From the NCBI GenBank assembly GCA_964501815.1, contig CAZCUR010000118.1:1-5627 (forward strand): 5,627 nucleotides of DNA, in the 5' to 3' direction. The notes under the pieces are model-generated. The model had not been told where the DNA came from, searched no databases, and saw only the letters and a list, made by a program, of their open reading frames with translations. Positions within the stretch are counted from its first letter, which is position 1. Every line of letters begins with the position of its first letter. This document shows positions 1-5,627 of this stretch, piece after piece. The position numbers and the translations under genes are program-made. The DNA is from Geothermobacter sp964501815 (GTDB lineage Bacteria > Desulfobacterota > Desulfuromonadia > Desulfuromonadales > Geothermobacteraceae).

Positions 1-729
1 GACTACCAGATCATCCTCGACCGCAACCTGTTCAATCCCGATGGCCCCAAACTGCAATTCAGCAGCGCCACCGGCGCGAAAACGACCGCCACGACCAAAC
101 CGGCTCCTGCCATCGACTGGCAGCTTGTCGGCACCGTCAGCGGCGGCAAAACGCCCCTGGCAACCTTGCGCGGGCAGGGCAAAACCAGAGTCTGGCACCT
201 GGGAGACAAACTGAGCGACGGCAGCAGGCTGATTCGCATTGACCGCACCAGTGTGCGGTTGCGTCTTGCCGACGGCCGGGAGACCACCCTGAGCCTGCCG
301 AAAGGCCAAACCAGCAGCGCAACCAGGACCGGCAAGTCCCAATCCAAGGTATCGCAACGGACCCAAAGGACCACACCGGCCATCGGTGGTGGCATTCGCC
401 AGCTCAACGACACCAGCTGGCACATCCCTCGGCTGGAGGCTGAGCGGGCGCGAAACAACATTGGCACCCTGCTGCGCCAGGCCCGGGTCGAACCGAACCT
501 GGTTGACGGCAAAACCGAAGGATTCGTCATCCGCATGATCCAGCCGGGCACTCTGCTGGCCCGACTGGGTCTTAAAGTCGGAGATGTCCTGCATGCCATC
601 AACGGCATCCCCCTCGACGGGCCGGAAAAGGGGCTGCAAATCATGCAACAGTTGCGTCAGGCCCGACGTATCGAGCTGGCCCTTGAACGTCAGGGGCAAC
701 GAATGACCTACAGCTATGACATCGACTAG
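1..729 (+). CDS. gspC: Type II secretion system protein GspC, C-terminal periplasmic part (5' truncated by window edge)
   Basis: Frame 1 is open from the first base to TAG at 727-729, giving 242 residues without a start, so the cytoplasmic N-terminus and the single transmembrane helix lie upstream. The visible part begins with DYQIILDRNLFNP (residues 1-13), the entry to the GspC homology region. That region continues through AIDWQLVGTVSG and VWHLGDKLSDGSRLIRIDR to about residue 100. A basic and Ser/Thr/Gln-rich linker follows. A PDZ domain occupies about residues 170-242, with GFVIRMIQPGTLLARLGLKVG and VLHAINGIPLDG typical of the fold. In the family, the HR domain contacts the N0 domain of the GspD secretin, and the PDZ domain is implicated in substrate recognition or secretin contact. 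The gspD gene follows 26 bases later, which supports GspC over other PDZ proteins. A TTG at 166 could be taken as a start, but this would cut through the HR domain, so I reject it. Confidence 0.93.
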   Translation, partial: DYQIILDRNLFNPDGPKLQFSSATGAKTTATTKPAPAIDWQLVGTVSGGKTPLATLRGQGKTRVWHLGDKLSDGSRLIRIDRTSVRLRLADGRETTLSLPKGQTSSATRTGKSQSKVSQRTQRTTPAIGGGIRQLNDTSWHIPRLEAERARNNIGTLLRQARVEPNLVDGKTEGFVIRMIQPGTLLARLGLKVGDVLHAINGIPLDGPEKGLQIMQQLRQARRIELALERQGQRMTYSYDID

Positions 730-748
730 GCCGTTTCGGCCGGGAGGA
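729..748 (+). promoter_or_regulatory. Hairpin plus Shine-Dalgarno at the gspC/gspD junction
   Basis: A perfect 5-bp stem with a 3-base loop (GGCCG-TTT-CGGCC, 729-741) starts at the last base of the gspC stop codon. It ends one base before the strong Shine-Dalgarno GGGAGGA (742-748). The SD lies 7 bases upstream of the GTG at 756, which fixes the gspD start. I infer that ribosomes terminating on gspC would melt this stem, so it may couple gspD translation to gspC. It is too short, and lacks a U-tract, to be an intrinsic terminator. Confidence 0.45.
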
Positions 749-755
749 TATTGAG

Positions 756-2090
756 GTGAGACAGGCGTGTTTGGTCCTGATATGTCTGCTGATGCTGACC
801 CTGCCGCCGGCAGGGACGTCCACGAATCTATGTGCGGCAGAACCGGAAGACGGCCGGATCAGCCTCGACTTCAGGGATGTCGAACTGACGGAACTGATCG
901 AAACCATGGCCGAGCTGACCGGGAAAAATTTCGTCTATGATGAAAAGGTGCGCGGCAAGGCCACCATCATCTCCCCGGCCGGCATGAGTCTGGAGGATGC
1001 CTACCAGCTCTTTCTGACCGTGCTCAATGTCAAGGGATACACGGTGGTTCCCAGCGGCAAGGTCAACAAGGTCGTCCCCATCAANNNNNNNNNNNNNNNN
1101 NNNNNNNNNNNNNNNNNNNNNNNNNNNNNNNNNNNNNNNNNNNNNNNNNNNNNNNNNNNNNNNNNNNNNNNNNNNNNNNNNNNNGAAATCGGCACGGCCC
1201 TGCAAGGGGCGGTGGAGATCAACGGCCACAGCGCCGTCATCGGTACCGGCAACCTCAATACCGGTTCGACGGGGATTTCCTCGCTGGCCCCCAACACCAG
1301 CGTCGGCAACGGCCAGCTCCCGAGTCTGCTGACCCAGACGGTCAGCGGTCTGCTGCTCGGCGGCCTGTTCAGCCCGATTACCACCACCGGCCCCGACGGC
1401 AGCACCATCACCATTCCGGCTTTTAGCGCCCTGATTCAGCTGTCGCAGAAATCGACCGACGTCAACATCCTCTCGGCCCCGCGTCTTCTGACTTCGGACA
1501 ACGAAGAAGCCGAAATCATTGTCGGCTCCAACGTCCCGGTCATCACCAGCCGGCTGACCGACACCGGCGGCACCGGGCTGGCCCAGTCGGTCGCGGTCGA
1601 ACGCCAGGATGTCGCCCTGACCCTGCGCTTCACGCCGCAGATCACCGAGGGGGATCTGGTGCGCCTCAATGTCTACCAGGAGATTACCGACATCTCCGAG
1701 TCGAGCATCGGCAACATCAACGAAGTCGGACCGACCTTCACCAAGCGTCAGCTGCGCAACTCGGTGCTGGCGCGCGACGGGCAGACCATTGTGCTCGGAG
1801 GGCTGATCGGCAGCAACATCCGCACCAGCGAAAACAAGATTCCCTTCCTCGGCGACATCCCGCTGCTCGGGCGCCTGTTCCGCTCCAAAGGGTCACAGGC
1901 TCAGAAGACCAATCTGCTGGTCTTCATCACGCCGCACATCATTCGCGACGGCAAGGATCTGAACGCCATCACCCGCCGTAACCAGACCACCGGCCGGCGC
2001 ATGCAGACCGAGGCGCTGCGGCGCTCCATCCCCCCGGGCACCCTGTTCAACGACCTGCCGGCGCCGCCGACCACCGAGGAGAACCCATGA
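756..2090 (+). CDS. gspD: Type II secretion system secretin GspD, interrupted by an assembly gap
   Basis: This is the outer-membrane secretin that forms the multimeric T2SS exit channel. It starts at GTG 756 behind a GGGAGGA site. Residues 1-28 look like a Sec signal peptide: a short basic start, a hydrophobic core LVLICLLMLTLPPAG, and likely cleavage after the Ala-Ala of LCAA. An N0 domain follows (about residues 34-109, ISLDFRDVELTELIETMAEL and GYTVVPSGKVNKVVPI). The N gap comes next. After it, the sequence resumes inside the secretin domain at EIGTALQGAVEING. Later landmarks are VGSNVPV (1521-1541, gate region), RNSVLARDGQTIVLGGLI, KIPFLGDIPLLGRLFR (about 1836-1883) and NLLVFITPHII. The tail ends about 45 residues after the barrel. 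Only 410 residues are resolved, and N1, N2, N3 and the start of the secretin domain are missing. Full GspD proteins are usually about 650-750 residues. The frame is the same on both sides of the gap, but that depends on an arbitrary gap length. Confidence 0.95.
   Translation: MRQACLVLICLLMLTLPPAGTSTNLCAAEPEDGRISLDFRDVELTELIETMAELTGKNFVYDEKVRGKATIISPAGMSLEDAYQLFLTVLNVKGYTVVPSGKVNKVVPIXXXXXXXXXXXXXXXXXXXXXXXXXXXXXXXXXXEIGTALQGAVEINGHSAVIGTGNLNTGSTGISSLAPNTSVGNGQLPSLLTQTVSGLLLGGLFSPITTTGPDGSTITIPAFSALIQLSQKSTDVNILSAPRLLTSDNEEAEIIVGSNVPVITSRLTDTGGTGLAQSVAVERQDVALTLRFTPQITEGDLVRLNVYQEITDISESSIGNINEVGPTFTKRQLRNSVLARDGQTIVLGGLIGSNIRTSENKIPFLGDIPLLGRLFRSKGSQAQKTNLLVFITPHIIRDGKDLNAITRRNQTTGRRMQTEALRRSIPPGTLFNDLPAPPTTEENP
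1085..1184. other. Assembly gap, exactly 100 Ns, inside gspD
   Basis: There are 100 consecutive N bases here. This is the conventional placeholder for a gap of unknown size, not a measured length. The flanking protein runs from the end of the N0 domain (KVVPIK) directly to the beginning of the secretin core (EIGTALQG). In the family these points are separated by N1, N2 and N3, each about 70-80 residues. The true missing sequence is therefore probably about 700-850 bases. Any feature predicted across the Ns on either strand is meaningless. Confidence 0.97.
2076..2090 (+). promoter_or_regulatory. gspE ribosome binding site and ATGA stop-start overlap
   Basis: GAGGAG at 2076-2081 lies 5 bases before ATG 2087. 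The ATG overlaps the gspD stop TGA (2088-2090) as ATGA. This arrangement is typical of translational coupling, and it ties ATPase synthesis to secretin synthesis. The SD lies within the last codons of gspD. Confidence 0.8.
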
Positions 2091-3778
2091 AAGGATGGGT
2101 TCCTTTCGGCACCATCCTGCGGGAACAGTTTGGCGTCCCCGCAGAGGTCATCGACCAGGCCCTCGCCATCCAGCAGGAACAGGGGGGACGCCTCGACGAT
2201 GTGCTGCTCGCCTCCGGACAGGTCGACCGCAACGTCCTGCGCGCGGCGCTTGCCCGGCAGCTCAACCTGCCCTGGCTTGATCAGCTGCCTGAACCGGACG
2301 GGATTGCCGATTTGCTCGAGCTCTTGCCCATCAGTTACCTGCGCGACAACCGCATCTTTCCGGTGGAAAGGGGCAACGGCCGGCTTCTGCTGGCCATGGC
2401 CAACCCGAATGACGGCTGGCCGGTCAACGACCTGGTTGCGCTGACCGGGGACCAGGTGGAAATCTGCCTGGCGCCGGAGGACGAAATCCAAAGGGCCATC
2501 AATCGCGCCTACGAACAACGTGAGGGGCATGCGGATGAACTGGCTCCCGATATCGGCGGCGACAGCGACGGGCGGCTGGAACCGGCCGACCTGCTCGACA
2601 CCTCCGACGAGGCTCCGGTGATCCGGTTTGTCAATGGCCTTCTGACCAAGGCCTGCCGGGAACGGGCCAGCGACATTCACATCGAGCCCTTCGAGACCGA
2701 GCTGGTGGTACGTCAGCGCATCGACGGCATTCTCTACGAGGTGGTTCGGCCACCGCGCCAGGCACACCCGGCCATTGTCTCGCGTCTGAAAATTATGGCC
2801 GGACTCGACATCGCTGAAAAACGCCTGCCCCAGGACGGGCGTTTTCGGGTCCGCATCGCCGGCCGCGACGTCGACATCCGCCTGAGCACTTTGCCGACCG
2901 CCTTCGGCGAGCGCCTGGTGCTGCGCCTGCTGGAACAGGGGGCCGGCGTGCTCGACCTGGCCGACTTGGGCATGGCAGCCGGGCTGCGGGACCGCGTGGA
3001 AAAACTGATCCGCCAGCCGCACGGGATTCTGCTGGTTACCGGTCCCACCGGTTCGGGCAAGACCACGACCCTGTACGCGGCGTTAAGCCGGCTCAACAGC
3101 CGCGACCGCAACATCATCACCGTCGAGGACCCCATCGAATACCAGCTCGACGGCGTCGGCCAGATTCAGGTCAATCCCAAAATCGATCTCACCTTCGCCA
3201 ACGGCCTGCGCTCCATCCTGCGCCAGGACCCGGACATCATCATGGTCGGGGAGATTCGCGACCGGGAAACAGCCGAAATCGCCATTCAGGCGGCGCTGAC
3301 CGGCCATATGGTCTTTTCGACCCTGCACACCAACGACGCAGCCGGCGCCCTGACCCGGCTGGTGGAAATGGGCGTCGAGCCTTTCCTGGCCGCAAGCTCG
3401 ATTGTCGCGGTACTGGCCCAACGGCTGGTGCGCAAACTCTGCCCGGAGTGCCGGGAAGCCTACCAGGCTGACGAAACCCTGAAGCAGGAACTGGGACTCC
3501 CCCTTGAGCAGGAGGTACAGCTCTACCGCCCCGGCGGCTGCGACGCCTGCCTCGGTATCGGTTATCGGGGCCGCACCGGCATCTACGAGCTGCTGGTTCT
3601 CGACGAAAAGGTCCGGGATCTGCTGATGCAGGGCAAAGACGCCGCCAGCATCGCCGCTTCAGCCATGGAGCGGGGTATGCGCCCCTTGCGGGCCGATGGC
3701 ATCGACAAGGCCCTGAAGGGGGAAACCTCCATCGAAGAGGTCCTGCGCGTCACCCGGGAAGAGAGCGCGCAGGGATAG
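2087..3778 (+). CDS. gspE: Type II secretion system ATPase GspE
   Basis: This is the cytoplasmic AAA-like secretion ATPase (563 residues) that powers pseudopilus assembly. Residues about 1-145 form the N-terminal GspE/MshE-type domain, which in the family docks on the cytoplasmic part of GspL. The N2/C-terminal ATPase module follows, with ASDIHIEP at 194-201, the arginine-rich RQRIDG segment near 209, and EKRLPQDGR at 244-252. The Walker A motif GPTGSGKT is at 319-326, the Asp box TVEDPIEY at 345-352, and the Walker B region DPDIIMVGEIRD at 381-392 with Glu389. The His box runs from TGH (405-407) to TLHTND (412-417). A zinc-binding tetracysteine module CPEC (452-455) ... CDAC (485-488), 29 residues apart, is the usual mark of GspE and related ATPases. 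All expected catalytic residues are present. PilB of type IV pili is the main alternative, but the flanking gspC, D, F and G genes make GspE much more likely. Confidence 0.96.
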   Translation: MKGWVPFGTILREQFGVPAEVIDQALAIQQEQGGRLDDVLLASGQVDRNVLRAALARQLNLPWLDQLPEPDGIADLLELLPISYLRDNRIFPVERGNGRLLLAMANPNDGWPVNDLVALTGDQVEICLAPEDEIQRAINRAYEQREGHADELAPDIGGDSDGRLEPADLLDTSDEAPVIRFVNGLLTKACRERASDIHIEPFETELVVRQRIDGILYEVVRPPRQAHPAIVSRLKIMAGLDIAEKRLPQDGRFRVRIAGRDVDIRLSTLPTAFGERLVLRLLEQGAGVLDLADLGMAAGLRDRVEKLIRQPHGILLVTGPTGSGKTTTLYAALSRLNSRDRNIITVEDPIEYQLDGVGQIQVNPKIDLTFANGLRSILRQDPDIIMVGEIRDRETAEIAIQAALTGHMVFSTLHTNDAAGALTRLVEMGVEPFLAASSIVAVLAQRLVRKLCPECREAYQADETLKQELGLPLEQEVQLYRPGGCDACLGIGYRGRTGIYELLVLDEKVRDLLMQGKDAASIAASAMERGMRPLRADGIDKALKGETSIEEVLRVTREESAQG

Positions 3779-3781
3779 GTC

Positions 3782-4993
3782 ATGCCGAGCTACGAGTTCA
3801 CAGGATTCGACACGCGGGGGCACAAGGTATCCGGCAGCATCGAAGCGCCGGGACGGCGGGCGGCCATCACCCAGCTGCGCCGGGAAGGCACCTTTGTCAC
3901 CGCCCTGCACGAAGTCGGCAAACGGGCCCAGTCACGCTGGCTGCCGAAGGTGCGCCGACGGCTGCCCACCGAGGCTCTGGCCCTGGCCAGTCGTCAGCTC
4001 GCAACCCTGCTCGCCGCCGGGCTTTCCCTCGACGAAGCGCTGGCGTCAACCGCCGACCAGCAGACCGATCGACGGCTGCGGGCCGCCCTGGTTGCGGCAC
4101 GCGAAGAGGTGCTGCAGGGGGAGAGCCTGCATCGCGCCCTGGAAAAAAGAGACGGGCTGTTCCCCGATTTTTTCACCAGCATGGTCGAAGTCGGTGAAAC
4201 CGGCGGACATCTCGACCGGGTTTTGCAACGCCTGGCCGATTTTCTGGAAGAGCGGGCGCAACTGCAGTCGCGTTTGACCTCGGCGCTCGCCTATCCACTG
4301 CTGATGCTGCTGGTCGGCTGCGGGGTCCTCTTTTTCCTGGTGATCTATGTTCTGCCCAACATCACCCGAATGCTGACCGAACTGGAAATCCCCCTGCCGG
4401 TCAGCACCCGCCTGCTCATCGGCCTCAGCTCTCTGCTGCACGACTACGGCCTTGTGTGGCTGCTGCTCGCTGTCGGCCTGCTGCTGCTAGCCCATAACCG
4501 CCTGCAGAGCGAATCGGGCAAATGGCGCATGGACCAGATGAAACTGCGCGTCCCGCTGCTCGGCGCCATCAACCTGCTTATGGCGAGCGCCCGCTTCGCC
4601 CGCACCTCGGCCCTGCTGCTGGAAGCGGGCCTGCCCCTGTTGCGCACCCTGGACCTGGCGGGGCGCCTGACCGGCAACCGGGTCCTCGCTGCGGCGGTTG
4701 CGACCGCCGCCGAGAGGGTTCGCGAAGGGGAAGGCCTTGCCGAAGCCCTGCGCCGCCAGCAGTGTTTTCCCGAACTGGTGCCGCAGATGATTGCCATCGG
4801 CGAACGCAGCGGCAGTCTGCAGCAGATGTTTGCCCGACTGGCCGACAGCTATGAGCGCCAGGTGGAAACACGTCTCGGGCGGCTGCTCGCCCTGCTCGAA
4901 CCGGCGATGATTCTGTTCATGGGACTGATCGTCGGTTTTATCGTTCTGGCGATTTTGCTGCCGATTTTCCAGGCCAGCCAGGGATTGGGATGA
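3782..4993 (+). CDS. gspF: Type II secretion system inner-membrane platform protein GspF
   Basis: This 403-residue polytopic inner-membrane protein is the core of the assembly platform and works with GspE and GspL. The N-terminus MPSYEFTGFDTRGHKVSG is the usual opening of the family. Two homologous T2SSF domains are visible. The first, about residues 65-190, contains LASRQLATLLAAGLSLDEAL and the motif VEVGETGGHLD (136-146). The second, about residues 265-395, contains ASARFARTSALLLEAGLPLL and IAIGERSGSLQ (337-347). Three hydrophobic segments fit the known topology: about 171-193, 222-238 and 374-397. The length is normal for GspF. ATG 3782 follows the gspE stop by 3 bases, with AGGGA (3771-3775) as a ribosome binding site inside the end of gspE, so translation is likely coupled. 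PilC is the paralogous alternative, but the operon context argues against it. Confidence 0.95.
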   Translation: MPSYEFTGFDTRGHKVSGSIEAPGRRAAITQLRREGTFVTALHEVGKRAQSRWLPKVRRRLPTEALALASRQLATLLAAGLSLDEALASTADQQTDRRLRAALVAAREEVLQGESLHRALEKRDGLFPDFFTSMVEVGETGGHLDRVLQRLADFLEERAQLQSRLTSALAYPLLMLLVGCGVLFFLVIYVLPNITRMLTELEIPLPVSTRLLIGLSSLLHDYGLVWLLLAVGLLLLAHNRLQSESGKWRMDQMKLRVPLLGAINLLMASARFARTSALLLEAGLPLLRTLDLAGRLTGNRVLAAAVATAAERVREGEGLAEALRRQQCFPELVPQMIAIGERSGSLQQMFARLADSYERQVETRLGRLLALLEPAMILFMGLIVGFIVLAILLPIFQASQGLG

Positions 4994-4996
4994 GCC

Positions 4997-5004
4997 GGAG
5001 GGGG
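4997..5004 (+). promoter_or_regulatory. Strong Shine-Dalgarno upstream of the alternative gspG start at ATG 5010
   Basis: GGAGGGGG sits 5 bases before ATG 5010, just after the gspF stop at 4991-4993. It is the strongest ribosome binding site near gspG, yet the ATG it serves would give an unusually long prepilin leader of 28 residues. The ATG is in frame with gspG, with no stop between them. Confidence 0.6.
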
Positions 5005-5041
5005 ACACCATGATATTCTGCAACGGAACAACGGATAAAAA

Positions 5042-5046
5042 GGGAG
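5042..5046 (+). promoter_or_regulatory. Candidate ribosome binding site for the gspG start at ATG 5058
   Basis: GGGAG at 5042-5046 lies 11 bases before ATG 5058. The match is good, but the spacing is at the long end. It supports the shorter GspG, whose 12-residue leader fits type IV-like prepilins. Confidence 0.5.
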
Positions 5047-5057
5047 ATGAACGGTCT

Positions 5058-5501
5058 ATGCGAATCCAAAAATGTCTGTCCGACCAGCGCGGCTTCACAC
5101 TGATCGAAATCCTGGTGGTCGTTCTGATACTCGGCATTCTTGCCGGCATCGTCGTACCGCGTCTGCTCGACAAACCCGAAGAAGCCCGGCGCACCAAGGC
5201 CGCGGTGCAGATCCGCGGTCTCGAAGAGGCGCTGAGCATCTTCAAGCTCGACAACGGTTTCTATCCCGACACCGAGCAGGGACTGTCGGCCCTGGTGGAA
5301 AAGCCGACCACCGGCAGGATACCCGCCCGCTGGCGCGAAGGCGGCTACATCAAAAAGATTCCCAAAGACCCCTGGGGCAATGACTACATCTACATCTCTC
5401 CCGGCAGTCACGGAGACTTCGACCTCAGCTCCTACGGCGCCGACGGCCGCCCCGGCGGCGAAGGGGATGACGCCGACATCAACAGTTGGGAATTGGAGTA
5501 G
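5058..5501 (+). CDS. gspG: Type II secretion system major pseudopilin GspG
   Basis: This is the major pseudopilin (147 residues from ATG 5058), processed by the prepilin peptidase and assembled into the periplasmic pseudopilus. The leader MRIQKCLSDQRG ends in Gly12. Cleavage before Phe13 gives mature FTLIEILVVVLILGILAG, with Glu at mature position 5 and a single hydrophobic helix. The mature protein is about 135 residues, normal for GspG. The C-terminal half has the GspG-specific region: DTEQGLSALV (71-80), KDPWGNDYIYISPG (103-116), DFDLSSYGADGRPGGEGDDAD (120-140) and NSW. The Asp-rich loop matches the calcium-binding site that stabilises GspG and separates it from type IV pilins. ATG 5010 is in frame behind a stronger ribosome site and would give 163 residues with a charged 28-residue leader. 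I prefer 5058 because of leader length, and the mature protein is the same either way. It is the last recognisable gsp gene in the window. Confidence 0.94.
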   Translation: MRIQKCLSDQRGFTLIEILVVVLILGILAGIVVPRLLDKPEEARRTKAAVQIRGLEEALSIFKLDNGFYPDTEQGLSALVEKPTTGRIPARWREGGYIKKIPKDPWGNDYIYISPGSHGDFDLSSYGADGRPGGEGDDADINSWELE

Positions 5502-5583
5502 ACCCGAACCGGAGAGACAGGCTGACGGCGTGGCAGGCAAAAAAAGAGCCGTAACATCCTGAATACGAAGGGGCTCGCAGCTC

Positions 5584-5627
5584 ATGGAACGGGACATTTT
5601 TGTTCAGATCAAGGAAGCCGAGGACGG
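5584..5627 (+). CDS. Start of an unrecognised gene (3' truncated by window edge)
   Basis: ATG 5584 opens a frame that runs to the window end (MERDIFVQIKEAED, 14 codons). AAGGGG at 5568-5573, 10 bases upstream, may be its ribosome binding site. The gap to the gspG stop is 82 bases. The sequence is charged and amphipathic. It lacks the short basic leader plus GFTLIE-type prepilin signature expected if this were gspH or gspI. The IKEAED start vaguely recalls the coiled-coil stalk subunits of V/A-type ATPases, but 14 residues cannot support that assignment. It could also be a chance frame. Confidence 0.4.
   Translation, partial: MERDIFVQIKEAED

Noticed and set aside
3..644. Antisense open frame of 213 codons opposite gspC
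   Set aside because: The + strand frame has clear HR and PDZ domains. The antisense product is Arg/Ser/Pro-rich without a domain.
1901..3022. Long antisense open frame of 373 codons on the - strand across the gspD/gspE junction
   Set aside because: It lies opposite two well-supported genes. The protein has no recognisable domain, and such frames are common opposite GC-rich coding DNA. It reads as a shadow.
3038..3052. ACCGGT repeated with CCC between
   Set aside because: It falls on the Walker A codons of gspE and is explained by Thr-Gly/Pro-Thr-Gly coding, not by a regulatory repeat.
4487..5254. Antisense open frame of 255 codons opposite gspF and gspG
   Set aside because: The low-complexity Gln/Arg/Ser-rich product has no family features, and it mirrors the codon bias of the real genes on the other strand.
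5530..5562. Tiny frame from GTG 5530 ending at TGA after 10 codons
   Set aside because: It has no ribosome binding site or conserved feature, and it is too short to support a gene.
5502..5583. Possible intrinsic terminator after gspG
   Set aside because: There is an A7 run (5539-5545) and only a weak 4-base inverted match around it (GGCT/AGCC). There is no GC-rich stem followed by a T-tract, so I do not call a terminator.
4938..5597. Antisense open frame of 219 codons opposite gspG
   Set aside because: It lies opposite the clear major pseudopilin gene, and its product shows no recognisable motif.

Overview
This window is an internal piece of a type II secretion system (T2SS) operon. All genes are on the + strand in the order gspC (5' end cut off) - gspD - gspE - gspF - gspG, followed by the first 14 codons of a gene I do not recognise. 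The DNA is GC-rich, with strong G/C preference at third codon positions. The canonical C-D-E-F-G order and the style of the secretin and major pseudopilin suggest a Gram-negative proteobacterium or relative. A deltaproteobacterial, Desulfuromonas/Pelobacter/Geobacter-like source is my best guess, but it is an inference from protein style, not a proven assignment. The run of exactly 100 Ns points to a draft or metagenome scaffold.

Layout: 1-729 is the periplasmic part of GspC (HR domain, linker, PDZ domain). 730-755 is a short spacer with a perfect small hairpin that touches the gspC stop codon and abuts the gspD ribosome binding site. 756-2090 is gspD, interrupted by the N gap at 1085-1184. 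2087-3778 is gspE, overlapping gspD by ATGA. 3782-4993 is gspF. 4994-5057 holds two possible gspG starts. 5058-5501 is gspG. 5502-5583 is an 82-base spacer with no convincing terminator. 5584 to the end is the start of another reading frame.

How the parts work together: GspD forms the outer-membrane secretin channel. GspC spans the inner membrane and links the inner-membrane platform to the secretin through its HR domain. GspE is the cytoplasmic hexameric ATPase that drives assembly. GspF is the polytopic inner-membrane platform protein. GspG is the major pseudopilin that polymerises into the pseudopilus, which pushes folded substrates through GspD. The tight spacing (26 nt, a 4-nt overlap, 3 nt, 16-64 nt) indicates one polycistronic, translationally coupled unit. 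No promoter is visible in the window, so it must lie upstream.

I did not find a previously undescribed system. The points most worth a second look are the gspD gap, which hides far more than 100 bases; the ambiguous gspG start; the hairpin at the gspC/gspD junction; and the gene after gspG, which does not begin like the minor pseudopilin expected there.
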